Below, one piece after another: positions 12,700 through 24,506 of a stretch of DNA of 64,000 nt. Numbering within the stretch: the first letter of the stretch is position 1; every line of letters starts with the position of its first letter. Source of the DNA: Sclerodactyla briareus (Eukaryota; Echinodermata; Holothuroidea; Dendrochirotida; Sclerodactylidae). The notes below the pieces were generated by a model. It did not search any database, was not told the origin of the DNA, and saw only the letters and a list, made by a program, of their open reading frames with translations. A program made the translations under genes and the position numbers. The stretch is from positions 62,001 to 126,000 of the forward strand of contig JAODTK010005667.1 in assembly GCA_026419785.1 (NCBI GenBank), in the 5' to 3' direction.

Positions 12700-14239
12700 T
12701 TGAGAGAGTCTTGCTTTTGGCTGTCTTCGGCGATTAAGTTACCCTTCCTCCCTACTAACTTCCATGTGGATAATAGTTGTTCATGGTTCCTCTAGAGGGT
12801 TTACGGTTGTAAGGTTACTTTATCTGGAGAGTTTTTTAACTTTTCTGTCTTTCCTGTATGTGTAGTTAGAGATGAATGTGGCCACGTACACTTTGTTGAC
12901 ACATTGTTTCACCACTCGGCAAGGTCTACCACTTGACTTACATCGGTCAAGTCCATCAGAGCCTTTAGAGTTTGGAGCGCTCCGCTCATCTCTGCAGATC
13001 CCCTCACCTTCTGTAACTGGCATCTGGCAAATGACAGAGACGTTTATTCAGAGGAACCCTCGTAGCGTTGGTCGTGCTCCGATGTTCACACCCTCCCTTA
13101 TCAAAGAACGGCAGTTGTCAGTGAATTATCAAGGTTAGAATCCGCCTTCTTGTACAGCACCGCTGTTTCTTGAGAAAGGAGCGAATTCCTCAAGTCGAAC
13201 AAAATCATCTTCGTCCATCATTCCCGTCATAACTCAGCCCTAAAGCCCCAACTAACTGTACGAGCGCCTCATACATGAGCCAACAACCCTGTGTTGCTTT
13301 TCAATCTGTGAAGTGTTTCCGGTGACTTAACGCGGTAGAGTGGTGCTTTGTAATGTGTCGTGTGCTCGGGAACAAATCTACCCACTGCTTCCCTGTAACT
13401 GTGCAAAGCAGAACAGTTGTGTCTGAGAGTGAACACTTCTACCCTATCTCTATCAGCTTGTGCTATTATTTGTGGAAGTTGACATTGACTCACGTGACGC
13501 AAAAGTGGCCAAAGACTATACTTCGTTTGTAGTGCTGTAGCAACTACGGACCTTTTTTGTGTAGGAGGTGAAGGGGGTGGTTTACCCACTCCACGAGTGT
13601 CTAGGGACTATGTTTCCGGGAGCGTAGGCGCCTTCTTGAAATTCGTGGTGAATGCTCTGCCGAAATATCTGATCTGATGACAGATTCATGATTCCCAGGC
13701 TCGACTCACCTGAGCAAGTGTCTTTACACTTGATCGGTTCTGATGAGAACAGTTTTCGAGATGGCTTTGGTGGAAGTTTTCAATTCAAGGCTGAAAGTGA
13801 CGCCATCATAGAAGCATGATTTCAGATTCACAATCTTTGTGCTTGATTCCTTGAGTAAAGTGTCTTCCTAATTTTCTAGAATGGCGGAGGCGACCGTTTT
13901 GAATGTTGGTCTCTAACCGAAAAATGCTGAGATCTTGTGAAGGAGAAGGGAGGCTATTTTAATTCAAAAAGGCTGAAAGTCGATCGTCAAACCATACTAG
14001 CCAGGGATAGATCTTGAATTGCCTCCCAGGCCTTATACTAAAGTCGTATTCCGTGTTGCTGAACTTGTTCCCTATTCAGGGAGGTGGTGTGATTGCTGTT
14101 CTGATTGATCATATTTAGGAATTCCCACCTGTCGTATAAAGAGGAAAAAGCTGCCAAGGCTGATATGAGTTTCTCTGTGTGCAAGTTCTGACTATTTTGA
14201 ACGGTATAGACTCAGTAAGTAAAGATTTACCGTTATACC
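12700..14239. other. Unassigned; possible decayed 5' part of the LINE at 14.24 kb
   Basis: The stretch carries fairly long open frames, the longest 106 codons on the minus strand at 13269-13589. It also holds two loosely similar plus-strand stretches near 13.75 and 13.95 kb, each with a TTCAA and GGCTGAAAGT word. None matches a domain I recognise. As it lies immediately 5' of a plus-strand LINE fragment, it may be decayed endonuclease-side sequence. Confidence 0.3.
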
Positions 14240-14720
14240 TACCTGAAATGGATGATGGTTGTCAATAATTATGGTAAGGCAACAGTTTGAGAAAGTAAAA
14301 AGGGGTTGCTGGCAGGACAATAACATTCCATGGTTGTTTCTGAATATTTCTCTATCAGAATTAGCACGATATACACATCCCTCTCCAAAGAGAGTACGAA
14401 ACAAAGTAAGATCCCTAACCTGTGGAAAACAGCGTCTGTACCGAAGGTGACAAATCGAAAAGATGTTAATGATTTTGAACCAATTGACCTAGCAAGTATT
14501 GCATTCAACAGCATGCAGAAGATACTCTTGTTACAGCTAACAAACAGTAACACTTAATTTGTGGATAAACGTCAATTTGCCTACAGAAAAGGTGTATCAT
14601 GGTTGATTGTGTTGACGTATTCCCTCAAGGCAGTGCGTAAGAATTGAATTGCAACAAAACCACATAGCTAAAGTGCTTTTCCTAAATATCTCGAGTGCTT
14701 TGGATTATATTTGGGCTCAT
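14240..14720 (+). mobile_element. Non-LTR retrotransposon RT fragment
   Basis: The plus strand encodes, in shifting frames, the start of a LINE reverse transcriptase: IPNLWKTASVPKV near 14.42 kb, DVNDFEPIDLASIAF near 14.47 kb (family NDFRPIxLTSIAF), QFAYRKGVS near 14.58 kb, and VLFLNISSALDYIW near 14.67-14.71 kb, equal to the first catalytic-aspartate block. The catalytic xADD block and everything after it are absent, because unrelated GC-rich sequence begins at about 14.72 kb. It is therefore a truncated copy. It lies upstream of the first recognised SLC23 exon in the same orientation. Confidence 0.8.
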
Positions 14721-14990
14721 GACACGAGTCCCCGCGGACCACCCTGTTCGCCGTGTCCTGTTGTCATGGGACTCGGTGGGTCGAGGGCCGGCTACCGTGA
14801 CGGCGTCGTAGCTCCTGGTCAGCGCCTTTTGCGAGTACTCGTTGACATTGGGGGGGGGCATGCCACTACCCTAGCCGACATGGTCGTTGTTCGGAGGAGG
14901 CAGGGCAACTGGGAGCAGCGGACGAATGCGACTAGGTGCCTCCCAGGCATGCACTCTAATGGGTGATTGAATTGAGTTGAACAGTATCTC
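14721..14990. other. GC-rich insert of unknown origin
   Basis: The stretch is abruptly GC-rich with a 9-G run at 14850 and begins where the LINE fragment stops. A continuous plus-strand frame crosses it but shows no recognisable motif. Confidence 0.35.
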
Positions 14991-15121
14991 CGCACCCACT
15001 CTTGCCTTGAACCCTTAGCGTGTAGCCGATGAATACTTGGTTGTCATTCCCCCTCATAGCCCGAAGGTTCACTGATATCTCCGACTTCAATTTGTTCATC
15101 TGTTCATAAAACTTCCTGCAG

Positions 15122-15279
15122 CATTTCGCCACGGCTTTTCCGGCCTGTGTCGTTTGGCCGATTATCATGTCTAGGATACTGTGCATTGACGGGGACCCTG
15201 AACTAATAACCAGGCTCATAGCAACGATGTTTCTTGTGACAGGGGCTGGCACGATTGTCCAATGCCTGATTGGAAGCCG
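15122..15279 (+). CDS. SLC23-like exon 1 of those found: TM1-TM2 with QH motif
   Basis: The frame starts phase 0 after a CTTCCTGCAG acceptor and runs 52 codons to a GTAGGT donor, ending in phase 2. It begins HFATAFPACVVWP, matching the TM1 block (L)QH(Y/F)xTxFxxxxxxP; the Gln would come from the preceding exon. It continues LITRLIATMFLVTGAG and IVQCLIGS, matching the ELISTxFFVSGxxTxLQ block. The opposite strand also has an open frame over the same bases, but only the plus reading matches a family. The start codon lies in an exon I could not find. Confidence 0.8.
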
Positions 15280-15387
15280 GTAGGTATTCACCACCGATAG
15301 TATTGCCATCATATTCACCTCCATAATGTCATTCTACAACGAATGACACCTTGAAGAGCCGATGGTGGAAAATTGCACACCCGTAAT

Positions 15388-15905
15388 TATATCCCCGCAA
15401 CACTGTAAGTGTTCGGGGATATCATTGTTTTGGGGTGTAGCCGCCGTCTCCTCCGCCGCCGCCGGAAACTTCAGGTGTTAGCGCAAAAACTCTTTAACGC
15501 TTTATCCGATCGATCTGAAACTTGGTACACATGTCCGTCCTACCAAAATCTCGGATGAGATCAAAAGTGAGCGTCACTGCATGTTTGCTGCCCTCTATTT
15601 TGCAGGTTCTGAACGAAAAAAACAGAGTTAGTCTGATTTACAAACTTAGTAAGTGGGGACAAAAGTTGATCCCAAAAAACCTGACGGTAATTTCAAGGTG
15701 ACCAGAGGTCAGATTTGCTTTTCATTCGAGATTTTTATAACTTTGTCGGATTTGAAGGAAACTTGGAGAATGTGAAATACAGCTGGTCTTGAACAGCAGG
15801 TAGGGCATTTCCAAGTCACCAGAGGTCAAATGGACATGAACTTCAATGTGCTTTCTTCGATCGAGGTCAACAAAGGCCATTTCTGCGGGGATATACACGT
15901 CGGCG
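15388..15905. repeat. Putative non-autonomous element in SLC23 intron
   Basis: It opens with a hairpin in which TATCCCCG and CGGGGATA flank AACACTGTAAGTGTT. A second GCGGGGATATA occurs at about 15891, near the far side. Between them lies a segment with GATCTGAAACTTGGTACACATG and two 'AAG(G)TSACCAGAGGTCA' words (15698 and 15813). Terminal similarity and the internal repeats suggest a mobile, non-coding unit. It lies wholly inside the intron between the first two exons found. Confidence 0.5.
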
Positions 15906-15981
15906 GTTCACCCGCCTGCACATGTTAATTATGTCAAGTATTTCATCGCAAAGATGAATGTAGCATTCTGGTTGTTTTCAG

Positions 15982-16073
15982 ACTGCCTATTCTCCAGGGA
16001 CCATCTGCCGCCTACTTCATACCTCTCCTGGCAATGCTGCAGACAAGAGGGCCGTGCCCCGCTGCTCTGACTG
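15982..16073 (+). CDS. SLC23-like exon 2: QGPS block
   Basis: A GTTGTTTTCAG acceptor opens the exon, one base completes the Arg codon from the previous exon, and a GTCAGT donor closes it in phase 1. The 30 codons read LPILQGPSAAYFIPLLAML then QTRGPCPAALT. This equals the family block (R)LPxxQGxxxxFxxPxxAxLxL...CP at TM3. The frame is unbroken across the exon, and the phase arithmetic with both neighbours works (2 then 1). Confidence 0.85.
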
Positions 16074-17406
16074 GTCAGTAAACCATCACGAATGAGGACA
16101 TTATGTGGGGATCACCTAAATATGTGCTGAACTTCCCGTGTCTTTTTTGGTAGAGGGGTAGGAGTGGGTTGGGGTGCTCTGAGAGGACATCAAGAGATAA
16201 ACAACAGGGAACAGCCCGGATGCTGGTTGGAACAAGTTCGGGTATTAACCTGGGTCGTGAAGAAGAACATAGCTTACGCATAGTAATGGGTAGTCTGTTC
16301 ACGCCCAGTCCGTGTCCCTTCGTTGTCTTTGCAAATCAGATATACTCCTATATCGTATTCAACAGACACAGGCCCGACGTTTCTATACTTGCTCAGTGAC
16401 ATGTGATTTGAGAGACATGACTCGCATTTTGTCAGAATGTTAGATTATGTTTGTTTGACAGCCTCTTCTAGTTCGTACTTCACATTAATTAGCTCATCTA
16501 GTTCGCTCCGTGATGTTATACTCCACGCCTAGATGGTGTCTCTGCCGGACGCAATCGGTATTTGTATTTTCGAATTAATTATGTTGTTTCTGTGCTCCCG
16601 TATTGGTTCGATTGACATTCGAGATTATTATCAGCGTTTTCTAAAACGCTCATCGAAGATGTTCTAAAATCTTGCACTGTGACATACTATCATTATTATG
16701 GAGCAACAAAGGTATGCGTCGGGCCATATTGTAGAAGAAATTCGCAGATAGAGAGTAAACAAACTGAATGTGCTTCACGATGGTGCACACGATAGGGTGC
16801 CTCCCCACTTTGGGTTTGTGGTCTCTGGCGGGACATTGAACTGGGCACACAATACGCAGTCCTCTCCACAAGTCGGAGCGACCTTTTGCTGAATCAGTTA
16901 ATGCCAAACAGAATGCACACGGACATGTAGCGACGCGTGGTGAGTGTGCTTCCCTAAATTTCATATACCCACGAGGGAGAATTCTAACGCGCGCATGGCA
17001 GTTGTACTTTCCCAAACATGCATGAAACTTTTCATATTGTCAACAGGGGTGGTAAACTATTTTAATAAATTATGTGAAAATCTGGAAAGTTCGTTTCCAT
17101 TTTAATAAACGTAATCCGCGTTGTATGGATAAAGGGGGTTAATTCACGATTGTGATTTATCCACATGATAATGTATTCACTCGGGGGTTAATTCCATTGC
17201 TTGATGCACTCGGGCTGCGCCCTTATGCGTCACCCGAAGTAACTCCCTCCCAATTTTCTGTGCTACGCTCGACTGTTGATAAATCCTGATTTAGTTGCTT
17301 CCAAGTTTTAGTATACTCAATGTTTCCCCCGCTGTAGTGTTTCAAAGTGTACCGGTCCAGTACCTATATAAATATATTTCATATTTCTATTCTTGGTCAC
17401 CGTCAG

Positions 17407-17468
17407 TGAACACTACTGATATAGAGAGGGAGGTACGGAGGGCGGAGGGCTACAGCAGAATACAAGAG
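17407..17468 (+). CDS. SLC23-like exon 3: loop before TM4
   Basis: This short exon of 62 bases follows TTTCTATTCTTGGTCACCGTCAG and ends at CAAGAG|GTAAGT. It encodes VNTTDIEREVRRAEGYSRIQE, an acidic/basic extracellular or loop segment. The family has at this place a variable loop ending in (R)xREIQG. Here SRIQE joins VQG of the next exon to give the same ending. Start choice rests on the only AG that gives the required phase 1 entry. An NTT sequence gives a possible N-glycosylation site. Confidence 0.75.
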
Positions 17469-17918
17469 GTAAGTTTCCATTCAAGAGAACGCTGCAGCAA
17501 TATATCTCCCCAAGTTATCTCGTTTATATATGATTTGCTTAGGCCTACTGTGGAACGAGCATCGAAGCGAAATGACATGAGAACCAGTAGGTGTTAATAT
17601 GGGCAATTCAAAGAGGCATTGGAGATGGGGCATCGATGAGCAAGAAGTAACAGCGACATTCACGTTTGTTCTCTGCGGTTCAAATGAGCACAACTTCCAT
17701 TTGGTATCCCGTAAATCCACAAACTTATAATCAACAAAATTGACAGGGTCTACTTTTGTGTCGGGCATTGTTCAATTGAATCGAGTTACATCTCCATTAC
17801 CTTCTGTGAGAATGGGGGAAATATAGATATCCAACTTATCACAATCTGTGTAGAGTATTTTAGTACTTTTGCAATAATATCACATCGGTAAAAGATACTC
17901 GACCGTCTCGTTTAACAG

Positions 17919-18098
17919 GTCCAGGGCACTTTACTCTTCGCTTCCCTGGTTCAAGCACTGGTTGGATTTGCCGGTCTCATGGTCTCATGCGACGATTTAT
18001 CGCCCGATCTGTATCGGAGTGACGATATTCACAGTTGCAATCAGTATAACTGGCATCGCGATGTCGCTTGCTCAGGAACACTGGTGCATATCAATTCC
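17919..18098 (+). CDS. SLC23-like exon 4: TM4-TM5
   Basis: The acceptor is TCGTTTAACAG and the donor CC|GTAAGT. The first frame reads VQGTLLFASLVQALVGFAGLM, matching the family (V/I)QGAxxxASxxQxxIGFxGL. After a one-base loss in a GG pair near 17981 the frame becomes LMRRFIA. After a second one-base loss in a CCC run at 18003-18005 it becomes ICIGVTIFTVAISITGIAM and HWCISIP. The last two match xRFIxPxxIxPTxxLxGLSL and HWGI. With the two bases restored the exon ends in phase 2, as the next exon needs. Confidence 0.82.
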
Positions 18099-20089
18099 GT
18101 AAGTCTTCAGTTCGAAAATGGAATTATAGTATGCTACGTAAAACACGTATTAAGTCCGTTCGCCCTTCTAGCTACTTTTTCTGCACAATTACCTAGACTA
18201 AGCCTAAGATGACGAATTTGGTCCCACCATTATATGCGAAGCTGATTGCTGTCAAGAATGTATCAGCCTTGTTTGATCTGTCAGTCAATGCGGACGATAT
18301 TGGTAGTGGTAACAAGAACGAGACACAATCCTCAGATTTGCGAGCTATCATCACAATCAGATTGAAATTCGTTCACCCTTTTATCGACCTGTGTTTCGCA
18401 ATTGTTCCACTGGCTCATCTTATCATGACATGTGGAATTATTCGTGATTGTACCAATCTCTAAATTTTCTAGAAGTTATGCAGGTAGCGTAAACCACCTA
18501 ACCCAGATTTGCTTTGAAAATCGGATCGCCCTCTCGAATCTATAATTTTGTTTTGTCAATTTGCCCACATGTGAGAGGCAATTCGTGTTTTGTCACCACA
18601 TCTCCTTGACTTGTAAAATCTGACGGAGTACGGCCTTACTGAACCCAATGCGGTTCATGAAAAATACTCTTTCACTATAATCTACAGATCCAGCAAAGTA
18701 AAGTTTAGCGGAGTATGGGAAATCACTTATACGCAGTAACACAATCACTGTAGTTGGTGACCAGCTTTTCGTTCCTTTTTCCACACAGACCAATCTAGTT
18801 CTGCTCACGTTTTATTTATTTGTTCTATTTGAGTAAACTACAGGAAAGTTAACTCCAGTTTTTAAACCGATAGTATTTACATTTCTATTTCTTGAGAAAC
18901 AGGGATTACGAAACGGATTTTCGAATGCTATTGCGTCTCGTAAATCTGATGCGAGTAGGTTCATACAATATTCTTGACATTATTGATTGATTGATTCCGA
19001 ACTTTATACGAACAATAGAATACGGAATACAATTAGTAGCAATTATGTAACAAAGAATGACTCAGGAATACTACCAGAAAGCTAATGGAAGCTTGTAAAA
19101 TGATAGAAACCTCTGCGTATATAATGAAACGAGAACCCATCGAATGGGGGAACAAATATGAACCAACGCCGCCCACCCAAACCACCCACGACTACCTTCA
19201 GCAGAACAGAGTAGCTAAAGAGTTGAAACGACACAGATCACATTTGCTGTACAAGATGTTCTCTCAATACGCTTGCATAAGGTTATAGTTCTGATTCCAT
19301 GGGCCTAGCCTATAATTACCATTACATTATTTTCGCGTGGAAGTTGGCCAAGTAGTATTTCAATCGAGAAATCAAACGTTTCAATTTGCAATTGTTGTCA
19401 ATCATAGAATATATTTCAGTGATTTTGTTTTAATTCGAAGAAGAAAGATGTATTTGAAAACACTCTCTGTCACTAATATATGAAATATTTAGCTTTCGAC
19501 GTGATGTACCGGTACCGAGTGAACATCTTTCAGAAAACATCTTTCAGAAAACATCTGTCAGGACTTTGAATTGATGAAATGGAAAACATAGGGATATTTT
19601 TAATTTAGAGTAATTATTTTGATTTGTTGATGTTTTTCAGCAGGTGTCAATTGTTCTTTTTACCTTTTTACTAGGAAAATATGTATAGGAATGAACGTCA
19701 ATGGCGTCAATGGTCGTCGTTCTAATGGCAACAACAACAAGAAGTAATAATTTGTGACGGTATCCGAATTGGAAACATTCAGGCAACTATATGATTTCGA
19801 CAGGGCATGTACAGTGGGATGGCAGAGCGCGGTACTTCGCAGCGGTTGTACACAAGATTTCGGCATCTTTGTACATAGTAGAACTCATGAAGAATGCCGG
19901 TTCTTATTTTGTCCACTAATCGAAGCTGTTTCCTCATACGCACATGACATTCAGTATCTAGATGAGGTTCTACGCTCCAAATTGCAACGTAATGATCATA
20001 TCAGTGGCGCCGACGTTTTTGATGTTCTCAGTAGAGGGCACTTTTTTGCTCAACATGCACATAACACATAGAAAACTATACTCTAACAA

Positions 20090-20270
20090 TATTGGGTAAA
20101 ATTGACCCCAAGTTGGGTCAGGAGGAACCAAATCAAACGGTTCAGATACGACACTACCATGACCGTCGCGTTGTTCGTGCAGACCAGAACTGATTCTGGG
20201 TCAAATTTTAACACAGGTTGGGTTTGAAGTTTACCCGACTCAACCATAAATTTGACCGGAATGTTCCAGA
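20090..20270. repeat. Imperfect inverted repeat, possible MITE
   Basis: The left arm reads ATTGGGTAAAATTGACCCCA; the right arm, reverse-complemented, reads TCGGGTAAACTTCAAACCCA. The pairing is imperfect. The unit sits in an SLC23 intron and ends about 35 bases before the next exon's acceptor. No target-site duplication was identified. Confidence 0.4.
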
Positions 20271-20303
20271 GTGATCGTTCCTTTCGTTCTTTTTCTTTAC
20301 CAG

Positions 20304-20400
20304 GACTATCGCCCTTATTATTCTTTTCTCTGTGGTGTTACATAAGGTGGCGCTCCCTCTTCCAGGCGGGACACGGGTTCGCATATTCGCATTATTCCCT
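20304..20400 (+). CDS. SLC23-like exon 5: TM6 start
   Basis: The acceptor is TTTTTCTTTACCAG and the donor CCT|GTAAGT. One base completes the Pro codon, then the frame reads TIALIILFSVVLHKVALPLP followed by GGTRVRIFALFP. It aligns with the family block (T)xxLxxLFSQYLRxVxxPxP...FxLFP. The usual FSQYL is FSVVL here. The exon has no frame break and ends in phase 0. Confidence 0.85.
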
Positions 20401-21978
20401 GTAAGTATTTCAGCCCAATAGCACCTACCGCCTTATAGACACATGTATGGTTGTAGGCTATACGAGCGCTCTGTTATCTCATGTGCAGCACAGTTCTGAG
20501 CCTAACATGACACTGCGCCATGTACATTATATCATTCTAACACTTCGAATCCGTATTTCTGATTTTCATTCACATTCATCATTGTCTGAACGGACTACAA
20601 ATTCGTTAAATATAACATACCTGTCATATGAAGAATCTACGTATATATACCATATTGGAGCGACTGATCCATTAACTTATTAGGTCGATAGCGTGTCCGC
20701 AGTGGTTCAACTAGAGAGATTCATATTGATGCACATAAATCCCATCTTATCCTACTGTTCTAATCCAATCTTCCTCAGGCCGATATTTTCGTAAAGGGGT
20801 GATTAGACCAGGTTATTTGCAAGGGCATAGCAACACGTCGTTTATACGTACTAGTGCAACATCCAGATTGCTTCCAATAACAGAATATACAATTAACAAT
20901 AAAGCCGGCCTCACACTGTGAGGAATTTGCTCTCCGCAAGGCTTGTGACAGCTAACGGTCATACTCGCGGTCACGGTGTTACCGTAAAGTGTGGAGGCCA
21001 CGCGCTACAACTTAGCCACAAGGCCCATGTAGTTTTGTGATGGCAAATAAATCGAAAGCAGGGGCAGATAGGAGGCGCGAAATAGCTCGACTGAAAGTAG
21101 TATCCTTTTTGCTATTGTTGGTCCAACTCCCTTCAATAATTCTCGGAGGACATATGAAGAGACTTTGAAAAGAAAAATAGCTCCGTATTCTACTGCTGTG
21201 GATTCATCCAGTGCGCGTTCAAAACAATACGGTCACTGTTTTGGGAAATCGACCGCAGTGAATTTCGCAAGGAGTCGCAAGGGGCTTACGGTCACCGCTT
21301 GCGGTCACTGCACGCGGCGACCGAAAGCGTTGCGGCGTTGAACCCGTAGTATACTGTGAGGTTGACTTAAGTTGATCATGCCCATTGTTTGATGGACAGG
21401 TCAACGGTCATAAATGAGGTCAGCAAAGGTAAACATCTGAAAACCGTATAAAAGCAGGATAACTCCACAATTCCTGGTCCGGTCAAGATTAAACGTGGTG
21501 TACTTCTTCCTTCCATTTCTTATGTTAATTTTCAATTTCCCTGGAAATTGAGAACATTTACCTACTGGTAACACTTGCTCCAACTTGATATATATCATTC
21601 AATAAATCCAGATTATCATTTTTCATCACAATAGCCTAGGCTCTAATACGTGTGATAGTTACAATTTTCCTAGCCAACTATAGATATATGTGAAGCATTA
21701 CAATAATTTCCAAATTTGCATCTCCTTTGAGTTTATGGAATTTAATCTACTATTTCGCCTCGCTGAACATCATTTTCGAGAATCCGAAGAAAAAAAATCC
21801 TCCTCGCTCCGAGTGATGACCCAAGGTACGCTGCATCATCATCCAGCCAGTCGACAATCCCATGTGCAACCTTTTAACACTCAAATGAATGGAACTATTG
21901 TTTGGCGTCGCCTTATCTCCATAATTTTACACTGAGATAGGCTATGAGCTCTAACCGTTTAGTGCAATTTTCTTTCAG

Positions 21979-22135
21979 CTGACACTAGCAACTGTTATCA
22001 TGTGGACCATTTGCGCGATATTGACAGCAGCTGGTGTATTTCCTGAAGATGAGGAGCTGTACGGTTACGCCGCGAGGGTCGATGTTAATGCGGACAATTT
22101 GCGGAATACTCCTTGGCTATCGTTACCTTACCCAG
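21979..22135 (+). CDS. SLC23-like exon 6: TM6-TM7, FPYPGQWG junction
   Basis: The acceptor is TTTTCTTTCAG and the donor CCCAG|GTAATT. The 52 codons read LTLATVIMWTICAILTAAGVF, then ELYGYAARVDVNADNLRNTP, then WLSLPYPG. This follows the family blocks LxxxLxWxxCxILTxxxVFP, YGYxARTDxxxxxLxxxPWFxxPYPGQWG closely. The exon has no frame break. It ends in phase 1 and joins the next exon to give GQWGWP. Confidence 0.9.
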
Positions 22136-24103
22136 GTAATTCTTCGGTCCTGAATTAAACTGTAGTCGTGTTTGGTTATTTCGTCTGAGCAAGTTGTGCT
22201 TGGGCTCGTCATTACACAAAAAGTCACCCGAGTGTGGTGGAAAACGTGGATACTGAACAAGACTAGTGAATACAGGGGATTCTTGGCTCAGGTGTTTGGT
22301 GAACGGCTGTTCCAATATAGACCTTTTAGGTCTGGCCAGCGTTCAGGGCAATGATATCCGTTAAATTTTCATTTCTAACATGATTGCCATATCTTCATTT
22401 CCTGAGGCCGACAGATCATCTAGAGGGCAGCAAAAATGTTATGAAGTGCTGAACCACTGGCTGAGCCATGAGCCTAACAAAGGTTAGTTCTGTGTCACAG
22501 CACAGCAATATTCATACATTTGTAAAACAATGGCAAGTCCCGAAGAAGAATAAAATTCTGTTTATACCTACTGCAAATCTAGTAAGTATATTCTGCAGTC
22601 ATATTCTTTGTTTTCGTATTCTGATATGGTTGGTAAAAGTCTCATCCTTGTATTAAGAAGAGTTCGGCGAGGTTCCCGCTCAAAACACATTTTGGAATGT
22701 TTCAAATACTACAATTTCTCAAGAAGAACACCTTCAAGCCGGCACGCGCCGCGTAAGTTGAAAGTCAAATTATCTTTGAACGACCGTGAAAATTCATGTA
22801 ATAAAAATGTTTTCATTCATTGCCAATTCCTGTACCACAACACGCGAGAGTTCCCCGAGATGGCCGATTCGTAATGTACCAGTTTATACTTGTTAACTTT
22901 CGGAAACGTCTAATTTGTTTTCTTTGAACCCTTGTGTTGGTTCTTCCTGGTATTCTTCAACTTACTGGGTGGCCTATCTAGCCAGGGGGAAACGCCGGGT
23001 TGCAACTAAAGGGGATAAATTTGGGAAATCCATCGGCCAACCCCACGGAATTTGTGTACTTACTTACTGCAAAGTCGAATTCACTTTTATCATAATAGTG
23101 AAGAATGTGTGGTGACGAATGTGCCACGAATCAGGTAATTCATGTAGTGATGTTCGCTTCACTGCCGTAATAAACAGCGAAATCATACTTCACTTGGACC
23201 CCGTATACAGGTATATAAATTTAATACCTTTGCTTGAAATTTTGAACGACCATTTCAAAAGCCTAAAATATACGAACCGCAATTCCTCGAAATTGGATTC
23301 TTGCAACTCGACACTACACGAAATAAAAAAGGGACATTCATGTAAAACAGTCGAAGTTATAGTCGGTGGGTGATCGATATGTCAATTTTCATATACATGA
23401 TACTGTATGGAATTGATGCCCATATCAATGGACACAACCGAAAGTTATCTCCATTCGCGCAATTATAGGTACCTCAGCAACACCGTAAGACGAAATTATT
23501 ACTGCAGAAAACAGCTTGCCCCCTAAAAACTTACGCTCTGCTAAAATGAGGCCTTATGTATTGATAACTCCCCTGAGATGACCATTTGTGACGAGAACAA
23601 CAATTTTGCTGGTACCCTTGTTATAGTTGAATCGATTACTGCAACATAGATCCTTTTGTCATGTATTTCCAAATCTACATGCATGAAGCTGTGTTGCATC
23701 TATGATGTTGCTGCTGGAATGGTTGCCCGGACTACTCACCCGGACTTCTTCGGTGGGTATAGGTCTTCTGAGAGGATTTAGACTGTTTCCATATTCAATT
23801 CAATATCCCTAATGTCGCCCTCCCAACATTCACATATTTATAGCTTTCTGAGCTCGTTGCCTATTCATCACAAACGAATCAACTTATCTGCTTTCCAGAA
23901 TATTCGAGTTTGTTGGTCTGATACTGCACAACATTGAGCATTTGTTTCGTTCATTTATTGTTGTTTTTCTTATCTTTACCGCGCAGGCGCGTCAGAATGA
24001 ACACATTTCATATAGTGCGCAGTGCGCTATATACAGTAACTATGTATTTCGTATTTGGTCACTATGCTATAACTACCGGCAACATGATTACGTATATCCG
24101 CAG

Positions 24104-24362
24104 GTCAATGGGGATGGCCAACTTTCAACACGGCTGGAATGCTCGGTGTTTTAGCCGCTGTTCTCGCCAGCATAATGGACTCAGTCGGAGACTACTACGC
24201 ATGTGCGCAGGTATCTGAGGTGCCGCCGCCTCCAACCACGCGGTCACAGAAACCACCCATTCTTTTGAGTACATAATTTGGTGTCTTCCTGTGTGGCCTA
24301 TTCGGTGGCTGTGTCGGAGTGTCATCCCACAGCACAGACATTGCCCTCATAAATCTTTCTAA
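24104..24362 (+). CDS. SLC23-like exon 7: TM8 and NAT signature region
   Basis: Two bases finish the Gly codon, then the frame reads [19 protein letters not shown] and [14 protein letters not shown], matching [35 protein letters not shown] follows. A one-base loss near 24234 gives HAV and a compensating gain before 24282 restores the first frame; without them a TAA falls at 24274-24276. The frame then reads [19 protein letters not shown] and DIALINLSK. This aligns gaplessly with the segment carrying the family signature (E/Q)NxGxxxxT(K/R), but here it is [10 protein letters not shown]. The TM8 Glu of ESVGD is Asp. The donor is AAG|GTAATC. Confidence 0.85.
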
Positions 24363-24369
24363 GGTAATC

Positions 24370-24506
24370 ATAATATAATATAATTAATATAATATAATAT
24401 AATATAATATAATATAATATAATATAATATAATAATATAATATATATAATATAATATAATATAATATAATATATAATATAATATAATATAATATAATATA
24501 TATAAT
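24370..24506. repeat. (AATAT)n microsatellite
   Basis: About 135 bases of ATAATAT pentamer repeats with slips begin a few bases after the exon donor at 24363. It is intronic. Confidence 0.9.

Noticed and set aside
13269-13589. 106-codon minus-strand frame as a gene
   Set aside because: No family resemblance, no splice or poly(A) context, and it sits beside a LINE fragment; kept only as part of an unassigned stretch.
14956-15324. 122-codon minus-strand frame over 15.0-15.3 kb
   Set aside because: The plus strand of the same bases encodes SLC23 TM1-TM2 with fitting splice sites; the minus frame is its shadow.
16650-17015. 121-codon minus-strand frame as a gene
   Set aside because: It lies in an SLC23 intron, shows no motif and has no splice or poly(A) signals.
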